From: Heterohyrax brucei
Lineage: Eukaryota > Chordata > Mammalia > Hyracoidea > Procaviidae
Length of the DNA: 64,000 bases
Direction of reading: 5' to 3'
Assembly (NCBI GenBank): GCA_028571685.1
Contig: CM053141.1
Span: forward strand, 136,118,833 to 136,182,832
Shown: one piece after another, positions 21,660 through 35,400 of the stretch
Layout: each line of letters opens with the position of its first letter
How positions within the stretch are numbered: the stretch's first letter is position 1
The notes under the pieces: generated by a model
Seen by the model: only the letters and a program-made list of their open reading frames with translations
What the model was told of the DNA's origin: nothing
Database searches by the model: none
Program-made: the position numbers and the translations under genes

Positions 21660-22677
21660 CCCTGGTGGTGGTACAACTAGAGAGCCGTTGTAGCTCCATC
21701 ACAGAAAAACTGAATCTTGGGGTAGATGGGGAAGAATAGCTGAATCCTGGAGCCAGGCACCATGCTAGGAGTCACTGCACTTGATGTTTATTTTTGCTAG
21801 GGTATACTTCCACCATTCGTGTAGCCTAGCCTGTGCCATCTGTTTTATTCCTACCGGACCCAGGACAAATGAAATCTTTTCCTGCTTAAGTCCTATAACC
21901 ACCCATTTTAAATTCAAATACAGATCTCAAGGAAGAGAAAGACAAGCACTACACAGACTGTATTTCTGGAAAGAAAATGGTGTGTCTATTCCTCAGGTCT
22001 TTAATCAGAAAATAAGACAATCCACTTGAAATCAGAAGACACTGAAAATTCCAAGACTCAACTCCATCTAAGGCTGTTCTATTTCAGTCTGACCCTGAAT
22101 CAGTTCTTCCTTTTTTCTGTTCCTTCAACCCCTTCAGAGACAGCCCACTCTAGTCAATATGGCAGAGCCTTCAAGTCCATAATTAACATTTTTCTAATAT
22201 TAAAAACCATCATCATCATATTCAGGAAATACCCCCACTTTGCCTTTGTATTTAAGATATCTGAGCCCCCACATTTAAATACTGCGACATCTGTACTCAC
22301 TTGAGGTGTATGAGGGTAGGAAGACTCACACAATTGTTACTTCATGAGAAGAGTTATTGTTTGTTTTATGAACACTAGTGCACAGGTGCAAACTCAGACT
22401 GACGAAATCAGAATGCCTGGAAATGAGGCGTAGGAGTCCTTGCGGTTAGTCTCATTACTGTTATTCTTATTGTTCTTCTTCCTCTTCTTCCACTTGAATG
22501 TATAGTTACTGAGTTGATTAGCCAAGCCAAGCCAAGTGCCATCGAGTGGGATTAGGTGATTCTAATATACACTCATGCATGTGTGAGACTTCTAGAACTG
22601 AGGTACCTGATTTGTATCAGAATGATTAGCCTGAATCTGAGCCCCGACACTATCATAGCTTTTGCTAATTTACCGTA
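21660..22677. other. unique sequence, no gene seen
   Basis: Two plus-strand frames of 82 and 92 codons (21781-22029, 22026-22304) lie end to end but have no recognisable domain or splice context. A pyrimidine-rich CTT tract sits near 22460-22495. Confidence 0.45.
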
Positions 22678-23012
22678 TGTCTTAGTCATCTGGGGTTGCT
22701 ATAACAGAAATACCGTGAGGGGGTGGCTTCAACAAAGAGAATTTATTTCCTCATGGAAAAGCAGGCCTGAAGTCCAAATTCAGAGCATCAGATCTAGGTG
22801 GTGTCTTTGTTGACTATGGAGGAAGGTCTTTTGTGACTGCACTGGGAGCTTCTGAGGTTCAGGGACCGATCTTACCCACACAACTGCCACCCATTCTGTC
22901 ATTAATATTATAGATTTAGAATTTAAAACAAAGACTAATGTCACACAACATCAGGAATCCAAGCCTAGCCAAATCACAGCACACATTTTTTGAGGGACAC
23001 AGTTCTACCATG
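22678..23012 (-). mobile_element. MaLR-type LTR fossil, left arm of an inverted pair
   Basis: 'tgtcttagtcatctggggttgctataacag', 'gtggcttcaacaaagagaatttatttcctcatgg', 'gcaggcctgaagtccaaattcagagcatcagatctagg', and 'gagggacacagttctacc'. It reads as a reversed MaLR-like LTR of the same family as 12957-13496, shorter than that copy. Old and broken. Confidence 0.65.
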
Positions 23013-23439
23013 CTACCCTGCAACCATCAAACCCTTTGTCAGCCTTAAGTACATAAAAAAGGATTTTCACTGTAGCTTTTAACTCTTTGATAAACTTAGA
23101 ACATAACAAAGAAAACGTTTTACTCTATGGTTAAACTAAAGAATGTTCCTAAGAGAAGGACATGACACATGACCTTTAGCAGGTATTCCCCAGACCACCC
23201 TGTAGGATCCTCCTTTAGTCATGTTTTAAACCAATCCTAGTAGCCCACATTCATATTTCCAACCAATCACTGTCAAGAGGCCACATTTGTATTTCTAAAC
23301 AATCGTTGTAATTTTCCTCCTTTGAGTTGTCTCAAATCTTGCTTATCTCATTATGCAACTTCCAACCAAAATGTTGTATTTTACTTCATAAAATGCCAAT
23401 GTAACTCTACCATTTTGGAGAATTGGTTACAGTGCTGCA
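23013..23439. other. spacer between two inverted LTR pieces
   Basis: AT-rich, with two CCAATC-containing phrases ('aaaccaatcctagtagcccacattcatatttcc', 'ccaaccaatcactgtcaagaggccacatttgtatttc') that repeat each other loosely about 50 bp apart. This could be internal fossil sequence or unique DNA. Confidence 0.35.
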
Positions 23440-23750
23440 CCTTGAGGAAATCTCTTGGGATATAACGGAAAGTGAAGCAAGCCGAGAGTTGGGTATACCT
23501 CATACCACCAAGGAGCAGTGCTAGAAGCAGACCACAGCCTTTAGACCTGGGGTCCCCGAGCCTCAGAAGCTCCCAGTCCAGCGTGAGATTCACAACGAAG
23601 ACCTTCCTCCACAGTCAACAAAGCCACCCCCTAGAGCTGATGCTCTGAATTTGGACTTTTGGCCTGCTTTTCCGTGAGGAAACAAATTTCCTTTGTTAAA
23701 GCCATCCCCTCATGGTATGCCTGTTATTTCTGTTATTTCATGGTATTTCT
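23440..23750 (+). mobile_element. MaLR-type LTR 3' part, right arm of an inverted pair
   Basis: 'caagccgagagttgggtatacctcataccacc', 'cctcagaagctcccagtccagcgtgag', 'ctgatgctctgaatttggacttttggcctgcttttccgtgagg' and 'gttaaagccatcccctcatgg' match the complement of the fossil at 22678-23012. Its 3' edge runs straight into L1 sequence at about 23750. Confidence 0.65.
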
Positions 23751-27190
<3,440 letters not shown>

Positions 27191-27811
27191 TTTTGAATAT
27201 TTTATTTAAAAGATCACTTTATAAATTGTGAATTAGCAAAAGGAAGAAAATAAAAGTCAATTAGAAGCCTACCACCCCTAAATCACTACTGCTTGCATTT
27301 TGGTATTTATTGTTCTAGAGTTTATTCTTTGTATATGTGTATGAGAGAAAGAGAGAGAGGAAGACAGAGATAGAGAGAGAAATAACATCCCCCTTCAGAT
27401 GGACTCATACAAAACATCTTCAATGGACCCATTGGGAGTATTTTCCTGGAATTATTTATACTTTTGTATTAAATTAATCATTTTTCTTGCTTTGGAAACA
27501 ATTAGTACTACATATACCAACTAGAGCAACTAGTTTGAAGGAAAAATCTTCCAATTGTCAATGTGTTAGACTCTTGAGTTTTGCTAATATGGCCCAACAT
27601 CTCAAAATTCTCATAATGTAACTTCATTCTTGGTAGTTTGCACATCTATGTATCATTTGTCAAACAGCATTTATGCAAATATTTTTCTGTGCCAGGTTTG
27701 TGTAGTGATTGTTAACAGTTTTCACGTAATTTAAATTGGTAAACACTTTATGAGCCCTAACTTTTATGTTTTGAGTTTCTTCCTTCTTCTTCTTTTTTAA
27801 AATATTTTATT
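27191..27811. other. gene-free stretch with a GA-rich microsatellite
   Basis: Phrases such as 'aaaataaaagtcaattagaagcctaccaccc' and 'cactactgcttgcattttggtatttattg' look like an ancient LINE or DNA-element relic that I cannot name. A (GA)n-like tract lies at 27340-27385. Confidence 0.4.
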
Positions 27812-29470
27812 CTGTTTCATGTGAAAGTTTACACAGCAGATTAGGTTCTCATTAAAAACGTTTGCTTAATTCATTCTATGACATTGGTTGCCGTTTTCAC
27901 AATATGTCAGCATTCTCCTTATTTCCACTGTTTGTTCTGTTTCCATTAACCTAGCTTCCATTCCCCTCCTTGCCTTTTCATTGTTATTTCATCTTTATTT
28001 CAATGTTTGGTTTCATATTGTTAACTGTTCAAGGGTACACCTTCCTAATGGATGATATTGCATATTTTATAAGCCAATACATTATTTGATCACTGGGAGT
28101 GGCTTCAGTTCCAAGTTCAAAGAGCATGTTAGGGTAATAGCCTTGGAGCTTCTGCCTGTCTCTGTTTGTCCATTAAGTCTGGCTTTTTTAGGAATTTGAA
28201 TTTTGTTCTACATTTTTCTTCTATTCTATCAGGAAACTTCTATTGTGGCCCTCGTCAGAATGGTTGTTGGTGGCAGACACATACCCTTTTGTTCTTCTGG
28301 CCTCAGGCTAGAGAAGGGTATGGTTTGTATGGATTATTAATCCTGCTTATTAGTCTCTTCTTTGAGTCTTTGGCTTCCTTCATCCTTTTTTACTCAGATG
28401 AGTAAAAGCCAATAGTTGTGCCTTCCATGCTGCTCACAAGCTTTTAAAAGCTTAGATGCTACTCACCACACTAAGATGTAGAATATTATCTTTATGAACT
28501 ATGTTATGCCAATTGACTCAGTTGTCTCATAAGACTATAATCCTACACATGTTAATCCAGTAAATCAACCTTGTGAGGTGTTTGAGTATGTCTAGAAAGT
28601 CTCTGTAATGGTGCCCCCTATGTGCTTTATTATACGAGGACTGACAATTAAGTTTGCAAACTCATCCTACAAAAAGTGCTTCATACCTCATTACTAATTA
28701 TCACTGTGGTCACCTTTGAAGTGCTTGCCTTGGGAATCTATGCACTGACACCAGCATCTAGTCTACCCTTCAAAGCAAATTTGAAACTCTCCAAAATGGC
28801 CATCAGAGCTGTCATCAGATTACCCTTGATGTCCCGCATGTCATCAAAATGTTTTCCTTTCAATAGCTCCTTTATGTTTGCGTAAAGAAAATGTCATTAG
28901 GGGTCAGATCAGGTGAGCAGGAAGGGTGTTCCAATACAGTTATTTGTTTACTGGCTAAAAACTTCCTCACAGACAACCGTGTGATTAAGTTTACAAACTT
29001 GCCGACATGCTGCCATTCCCAGTGGATGCTCCACAAGAGTTCCAAATTTTCTTTGAAAGATGGAGTAGGTTCTGGCATCAGAGCATAGCTTCCTAAGGGG
29101 AGTACTTCAAAGGAGACAGTAGTGATATTCAGCACTGAACTATGTAGCACTTAGAACAATGAAGTTCGTGGACTTAATTGTCAGACTTTGTATGTGAATA
29201 TAAATACAGCACACACAAACATGTATATACATATGTCTGTAGATACATCTGTACATGTGTCACATGTACTCACATATGCATACATATCTGCTTGCATAAC
29301 TACATACTTACTTTTTGGTAGGCGTTGCTACTGTTGCTAAATTATGTATGTTACAGCATTTACCAAAACTGTCCTTTATTCTTGCATACTTCTTAGTGTC
29401 TTCATTTACCTTGGTCAAGTTGTGCTGACTTCACCCATATTAGGACATTTTTGTGTTTCTTGACTTAAAA
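27812..29470 (-). mobile_element. L1-lineage LINE 3' end, antisense, interrupted by mariner
   Basis: Starts with a T-rich tract and 'tgtgaaagtttacacagcagatt', the reversed L1-like 3' end. It proceeds through 'gacattggttgccgttttcac', 'caaagagcatgttagg', and 'aagcttagatgctactcacc'. The right part (29193-29470), with 'tggtcaagttgtgctgacttcacccatattagg', aligns with 35185-35230 in another copy. The mariner at 28635-29190 separates the halves. Confidence 0.7.
28635..29190 (-). mobile_element. mariner-type DNA transposon, internally deleted
   Basis: The ends are inverted repeats: 'cgaggactgacaattaagtttgc' at the left, and the complement of the right end reads 'caaagtctgacaattaagtcc'. TA dinucleotides flank both (28633-28634, 29191-29192), as expected of Tc1/mariner. 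The minus strand retains the C-terminal part of a DDD/DDE transposase: 'VRKFLASKQITVLEHPSCSPDL' at about 28890-29000 matches the mariner 'HPPYSPDLAP' catalytic-domain motif, and downstream 'LLKGKHFDDMRDIK' fits the tail. At 556 bp the N-terminal DNA-binding half is gone, and stops interrupt the rest. It is nested in an L1 3' end. Confidence 0.85.
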
Positions 29471-29734
29471 ACTGTAAGTCTTATTTTTAACATGTACCAA
29501 ATAATGTAAATTTTACTTCATATCCATTGTTTCTTCAAGAAATGAGGGTTAAAAAATGTAAATCTTTGTTCCTAGAGATTATTTACTGCTAGAAGAGAAA
29601 CAGTTAGGACCTTTCCCTTGGGTGAGCAAAGATGTATCTGATGAAAGTAAAATCTAAATTATGATTTAGTGCTTATGAAAATGACTGTTTACGAAATGAA
29701 GTTTGGCAATCTCTCTCAATGAATACAATAACTT
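29471..29734. other. unique AT-rich sequence
   Basis: No repeat or gene signal recognised. Confidence 0.45.
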
Positions 29735-31225
29735 AAGAAATTTTTTCATTAAGAATGATTCATAGTAAGAAATGCTCATGATCTTTAGCTATCAGAGAAA
29801 TCCAAATTAAAACTACAGTGAGATACCATCTAACTCCAACAAAGTTAGCCATAATCTACAAAATGCAAAACAACAATGCTGGAGAAGCTGTGGAGAGATC
29901 AGAACTCTGCTACACTGCTGGTATGATTGCAAAATGGAATAACTGCTATGGAAAGCTACTAGATACTTCCTTAAAAAGCTAGAAATAGATATACCATTTG
30001 ATCCAGTAATCAAAAGACTGTCACAGGAGCAGATACATGCATATGAATGTTTATTGCAGCACAGTACACAACAGCAAGAAAACGGGATCAACCCAGATGC
30101 CTGTCAACAGATGAATGGATAAACAAATCGTGGTACATGTACTCAGTGGAACACTATGCAACGATAAAGAATAAAGATGATTTTAGGAAGCATCTCATAA
30201 CCTGGTTTAAATTGGAAGACATCATGCTGAGTGAAATTAGTCAGTGGCAAAACGGTAAATATTGTATGAGACTCCGGCTGTAACTACTTCAAAATAGACT
30301 TATGTACAGAAGAAAAGACTCTTTGACGGCTGCAAGGGTGAGGTGGGAGGGAGAGGGTTGGTCATAGATTAGATAGTTGACAGAAAGCAGTTTCAGCACA
30401 CAGGAGAAAGTAGATCAATTTCACTAGACGTTATCATAAACTGAAAGCTCTTCTAACCTCAATCCAATATTTTAAGGGTAGTGTAGCAGGGGTTCGGCCT
30501 GGGGACCATGCTTTTGGGGGGACATAGAGGCCAATCAGCATAAGTAGCCTATTGCTGAGACAGTCTTCTGCACCTGGGATCTTAAAAAGGTAGCAAGCTG
30601 CCATCAGAGGTACATCAAATGGCCCCAACTCATCTGGAACTAATGATCGGCAAGAACAACAAAGACCTGAGTTTAAAAGAGGCCAGGAAACAGAAGGACT
30701 CATGTGAATGGCAGACGGTATCAACATGGGACCGAAAGAATCAAACAGTGCCTGGCCACCACAAAAGACAGCCGTGATGGGGCACACATTACTGAGCACC
30801 TATGACAACATGAGACAAAGAGGGGTGCAGTTCAAGAACTCTACTAAAAGGCCACTCTGATGGGCTGACAGCCCGGGGAGTCCCCTGAGAATGTGGCTCC
30901 TAGACCTGCTGCTGCCCTGTCCAGAAAACACTACTGAAATCAACTCTTTGGACAAAAATGACCTGGACTCAGGGACACAATGTGATCATATGGTATTTGT
31001 ACTTTATGATTCTATGCGTTTATAGGAATGCTGGTCTCTTTCTAGGTGGGAGATGAGAGGGTGGAGAGGAGGGGGCAGGAAATTAAAAAGATATGACAAG
31101 TGTAGAATGAAAAGGTGGGGTGTGCTGTCACCAGGCAAGGAGAGCAGAAGGAGCTGCAGATAGGTGGGCATGTAAATTTAATTCGGATAGCATACTTTCA
31201 CTTAGTCACAATAGTGAAAAAAAAG
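29735..31225 (+). mobile_element. L1 LINE, 5' truncated, plus strand
   Basis: Opens in the ORF2 C-terminal region ('agagaaatccaaattaaaactacagtgagataccatc', 'ctggagaagctgtggagagatc', 'ttgatccagtaatc'), with a readable stretch at 30047-30283 (phrase MFIAAQYT). The 3' untranslated region follows ('actcatctggaactaatgatcgg', 'gagatgagagggtgg', 'gagcagaaggagctgc') and an A-run ends it near 31215. Stops and indels make it inactive. Confidence 0.88.
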
Positions 31226-32010
31226 GATGATTCATTGTAAGAATTTTCTATCGTGACACTATAAAATTTTAATGGCTATTTATTTTAAAGCAAGTTGGTG
31301 AAAAGAATTGCTCAAGTGCCAGAAACTGTGGTAACAAATTGCTCACAATGAATTACTTTCAAAGAAAACGCTAGTTTTTGTTTTTTAAATACGCTTGTGT
31401 AAGCACTACACATATTCCAGTATCTGTAAATCATCTTCCCTGTTCATAAACGTAAAAGGCTCAGTGTTATCTCCCCTAATTTGTACCTTACACATCTTTA
31501 TAAACTTTCCACCTAGGTATGTTCTTTGTGGCAGCAGGTGAGTTGAGTGATTGTTGCTAGTGGAACACCACTCCTTTGCATCACATGTTTTAATTACACA
31601 CACATGCAATGGTTTGATGTTCAGTTTAAGTTTATTAGTTCTTCAAACTGGTCATAAAAATATGGCTTTATAGTTCCTTTTATTCCTACTTTTGCTGATG
31701 CAGCATCATCCAAGTTTTTCTTTCAGATCATCTTCCAGAGCTTTATAATAATTCCTGAAATAAATGAAAGAGTATTTCCCCCAAGGATTGTCATCGATTT
31801 GCAAAGATAACTGCTGTTAAAATTGTAATTGTCTGTATTCAAAGTAATGTTATTTGATAATACAAATTGCATAAAGTCAATGAGAATGCAAATAAAATGC
31901 AAATTATTTTCCACTGCATAAGATGGCTGCCAAATTTGAATAGCAAAACATATCTTTGGTTAACTTAATAATTATATAATTTATAGTAGTACATTCATAT
32001 GTAGTTGTTA
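31226..32010. other. repeat-free stretch holding an exon-like open frame
   Basis: No repeat recognised. A minus-strand frame of about 35 codons at 31706-31813 with acceptor-like and poly-A-like sequence around it is listed separately. Confidence 0.5.
31260..31816 (-). other. candidate 3'-terminal exon or gene fragment, unrecognised
   Basis: On the minus strand a frame opens after an in-frame TAA at 31819-31817 and a TTTTAACAG|CAG acceptor-like sequence. It runs about 35 codons to TGA at 31708-31706. The residues look like a real protein C-terminus (aromatic and charged, containing DDNPWGKYSF, ending KALEDDLKEKLG). Downstream 450 bases are AT-rich with an AATAAA near 31286-31281, as in a 3' untranslated region. 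I do not recognise the protein. It could be a true last exon, the 3' end of a retrocopy, or chance; the pyrimidine tract before the acceptor is weak. Confidence 0.3.
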
Positions 32011-32014
32011 CCAC

Positions 32015-32665
32015 AACTGGACCTATAAGCAACATAATGATAAACAAAATATTGAAGCTGTCAAAGACTTCATTATACTTGAAGCCACAACTAACACCCA
32101 TGGAAGCAGAAATCAAAAAATCAAAACAATGTACTGTATTGGGCAGATCTGCTACAAAAGACCTCTTTAAAGTGCCAAAAAATAAAAAAATGTCACCTTG
32201 AGAACTAAAGCGTGCCTGCCCCAAGCCAAAGTATTTTTAATTGCACACACAAAAGCCAGAAAATAAGTGAGGAAGACTGCAGAAGGATTGCTGCCTTTGA
32301 ATTATGGTGTTGGTGAATATTGAATATACCATGAACTCCAGAAGAACCAACAAATCTGCCTTGGAGAAAGTGCAACAGAATGCTCCTTAGAAAAGAAGAT
32401 AGTGAGACTGTTTCACATACTTTGGTCATGTTTTCAGGAGTGGTGAGTCCCTGGAGAAGGCCATCATGCTTGCTAAAGTAAAGGATCAGTGGAAAAGAAG
32501 AAGAACCTCAATGAGATGGATTGACACAACGGCTCTGACAAAAAGTTCAAGCACAAAAACGATAATGAGTATGGTGCATGACCAGGCAACGTTTTGTTCC
32601 ATTGTATGCAGGGTTGCTATGAGTTGGAATTGACTCAGTGCCATCTAAAAATGTAATAACAACAG
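32015..32665 (+). mobile_element. RTE-type LINE 3' end, plus strand
   Basis: 'ggacctataagcaacataatgataaac', 'acacccatggaagcagaaatcaaaaaatc', 'gacctctttaaagtgcc', 'ttggtcatgttttcaggagtggtgagtccctggagaaggcc' and the terminal 'gggttgctatgagttggaattgactcagtgccatc' plus AACAAC-like tail match the 3' quarter of the RTE at 40868-44168. It is 5' truncated and full of stops. Confidence 0.9.
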
Positions 32666-33074
32666 TTACACATAACAAATAGTTATAACCAAAATTGTAG
32701 ATTTAAAGTAAAACATATAATTGGGTGAGTGATCATTTATTTTCAAGTCATATGTTCTGCCTGTAACTTGGTCGCCTTCTTTTCTTTTTTTTTAAATGTA
32801 CTTTAGGTGAGCATTTACAACTCAAGTTAATTTCTCATTCAAAAATTCATGCATAGGTTGTTTTGTGACATTGGTTGCCATCCACGTAATGTGATAGCAC
32901 GCTCTTCTTTCCACCGCAGGTTTCTTGTGTTTATTCATTTAGTTCTTGTCCTTCCCTCTCTTCTCGTGCTTTCTGTACACGTGTCCATTGGGTCTCACAT
33001 ATTTGATTGAACTAAGAGCCATGTTTCTCACGTGCACTAACTTTTAGTTTATATGCCTATCTAATCTTTGTCTG

Positions 33075-33233
33075 GAAACCCTGGTGGTGTAGTGCTTAAG
33101 AGCTATAGCTGCTAACCTAAAGGTCAGCAGTTCAAATTCACCAAGTGCTCTTTGCCAAACTCCGTCTTCTAAAGTCACTATGAATCAGGATTGACTCAAT
33201 GGCAACAAGTTTCGTTTGTTTGTTAGTTTTTTA
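33075..33233 (+). mobile_element. AfroSINE with 12-bp target-site duplication
   Basis: 'gaaaccctggtggtgtagtgcttaagagctatagctgctaacc' to 'actatgaatcaggattgactcaatggcaacaag'. AATCTTTGTCTG occurs at 33063-33074 and 33234-33245. It is inserted in an L1 3' end. Confidence 0.95.
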
Positions 33234-33269
33234 AATCTTTGTCTGAAAAGTGGGCTTTGAGAATGGCTT

Positions 33270-34643
33270 TGATTCTGGGTTGGCAATGTTTTTGATTCCT
33301 GTTCCAATGACCTTATGCTCTATAGGTCTAAATGTCTTAGTTCCAAAGGGAAGAATACTGCTACCTGGAGACACATCACTGATTCCATTGAACTGGAAGC
33401 TGAAAATGCCACTGGGCCACTTTGGACTCCTTACGCCTCTGGATCAACAGACAAAGAAGGGAGGTGTATGATTGATCTTGCCTACCTAGAGGAAATTGTA
33501 TTGATATTACATAAAGGAGATAAAAAGAGTGTATCTCGAATGCGGGAGATCCCTTAGGATGCCTCTTAGTTCTACCGTGTCCTGTGATTCAAGTCGATGG
33601 AAAACTAGAGCAACTCAATTCTGATACAACTAACAATAGCCCAGACCCTTTAGGAATGAAGGTTTGGGTCACCCCCCCAGGCAAGAGACCCCAAGTGGCT
33701 AGGGTGCCTGCTGAAAGCAAAGGGAATACAGAATGGGTTGTGGAAGACGGTAGTACTAAATACCGGTTATGGCCACATGACTAGTTATAAAAATAGGGAC
33801 TGTAATTTTTACGAGCATTTCTTATTTGTATGTGTGCATCAGATCTTTTTGTTTACTTATAAAATATAAGATGCAAATGGGACTAGTGCATTTTTAATTG
33901 TACAAGAGTTGTTAGTCATAATATTAGACATAGGCGTGAATTTGTACTTGTGTTTATTCAGAGATTATGTGTAGTATGTGGAGGTGTATACAGATGTCAT
34001 GTTGACAAGGGGTGGACTGAGAAGGTTGAGACTGTGTCTCAGCTTGGCTGAGCCATAAGTCTCAGAATTTTGGCAGTTGTATAATGTGTGGTCACTCCAT
34101 GATGGAAGGTGTTGTGGTACTGGCAGGGCAGGGCAGGGCCTGGGATGCCTCATCACCCCTCTTAGCCTTCATTTCTCTGCCTTCTGCCTCCTACTTCCTG
34201 CCTGCTCACCTTGCCAAGATTTGGCTTGTTGTGGATCCTGCAGCAGCTGCTCCTTTGTCTTCTGATGTTTGCTTCTTGGGACTTGAACTAGCAGCTCATC
34301 TGTCAATGCTGGGATTCTTCAGTCTTCACAGTCTGCAAGTAAGAGTCCTGTTCCTGGGCCAGCTAATTCAAGGCTCACCAACTGCTGTAGCTACACCAAT
34401 CAGAAGAAACCTCACAGTCTTGCTGGACATTTTGGCATTCACCAACCTGTGAGCGGAAACCTTGCTTTCTGATTGGCTGACCTTTGGTTTGACAGCTTCC
34501 TCAGCTATCTGAGGCTTATATGCTAATCCAGGACTTGAGATGCTTCAGCTTCTACAATTGTCTGAGACGTTTCCTTTGTATAAATCTCTCTCTCTATATT
34601 TACGTACTTGACTGCTTCTCTAGATAACTTAGTCTAAGTCACA
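33270..34643 (+). mobile_element. ERVL fossil: 3' end of pol and a 3' LTR
   Basis: The left part (33270-33790) carries remnants of the ERVL pol C-terminus in its dUTPase-like region: short phrases such as IPLNWKLK and GHFGLLTP in one frame and KGNTEWVVEDGS in another are diagnostic of ERVL. It is followed by a short untranslated stretch and a probable LTR from about 33999 (TGTTGACAAGG) to about 34643 (...AAGTCACA), with TATAAAT-like sequence near 34580. The 5' LTR, gag and most of pol are absent. It is clearly broken, with several breaks in the remaining piece, and old (ERVL activity is early eutherian or pre-eutherian). Confidence 0.82.
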
Positions 34644-34870
34644 GGGGTTCTTCCAGTCTCTGTCAGACCAGTAAGTCTAATCTTTTTATGTGAATCTGAA
34701 TTCTGCTGTACACTTTTCTCCTGTTATGCCAGGGACACTCTTGTTGTGTTCCCTGTGAGGACAATCATTGGCTGGTAGCCAGGCATTATCTAGTTCTTCT
34801 GGCCTTAAGCTGGGGGAGTCTTGTGTGGTTCTTTTGTCCTTTGAGCTGATATTTTTCTTGTGTTTTTGTC

Positions 34871-34930
34871 CCTAGGGTCGCCATGAGTCACCATGATTTG
34901 GATCTGACTCGATGGCACTTGGCTGGCTTG
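34871..34930 (+). repeat. orphan SINE/RTE tail fragment
   Basis: 'agggtcgccatgagtcaccatgatttggatctgactcgatggcacttggctgg' is the 3' tail shared by AfroSINE and RTE, here without head or body and embedded in L1 sequence. Confidence 0.6.
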
Positions 34931-35400
34931 TTATTCTTCATTGTCCTTTGCTCTGGGTGGGATAAGACCAGTCGATGTATCTTAGCTGGCTACCTGCAAA
35001 CTTCTAATTCCTTAGATAACTACTTATCAAAGTGGAATGTAGAGCATAACATTTTCTTTATAAACTACTTTATGCAAATTAACATAGATATCCCCTGAGA
35101 CTATCGTTCCTAGGCCCTCTCCCAGCTACTTGGTTCCCCAAAGTATTTGTCTGTGTCTAGGAAATTACTATGCTTTTGTTTTGGTCTAGTTGTGCTGACT
35201 TCCCCTGTATTGTGTGTTGTCTGTCCTGTCATGGAAGTTGATGTTTGTCAACTATCTGGTTAGTGATTCCTCTTTCCCCTCCTCCCCTACATAACAATCA
35301 AAGAAAGTTCTTTTTTTTTTTTCTGTGTATAAACCTTTTCTTGATTTCTTACAACAGTAGTCCTATGGAATATTTATCTTTTTGTAACTGATAGTTCACT

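Larger units (their letters stand above)
32779..35400 (-). mobile_element. L1-lineage LINE 3' region, antisense, split by SINE and ERVL insertions
   Basis: The left piece (32779-33074, resuming at 33246) begins with a T-run and 'gacattggttgccatccacg'. The right piece (34644-35400) has 'cttccagtctctgtcagaccagtaagtctaatc', 'gttgtgctgacttcccctg', and 'gtgtataaaccttttcttgatttcttacaacagtagtcc', which align with 60890-61540. An AfroSINE at 33075-33233 and an ERVL fossil at about 33270-34643 interrupt it. A short SINE/RTE tail piece lies at 34871-34930. Confidence 0.7.

Noticed and set aside
30434-30799. 121-codon minus-strand open frame
   Set aside because: It is antisense to the 3' untranslated region of a plus-strand L1.
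34084-34452. 122-codon open frame
   Set aside because: It falls in the probable ERVL LTR, which is non-coding.
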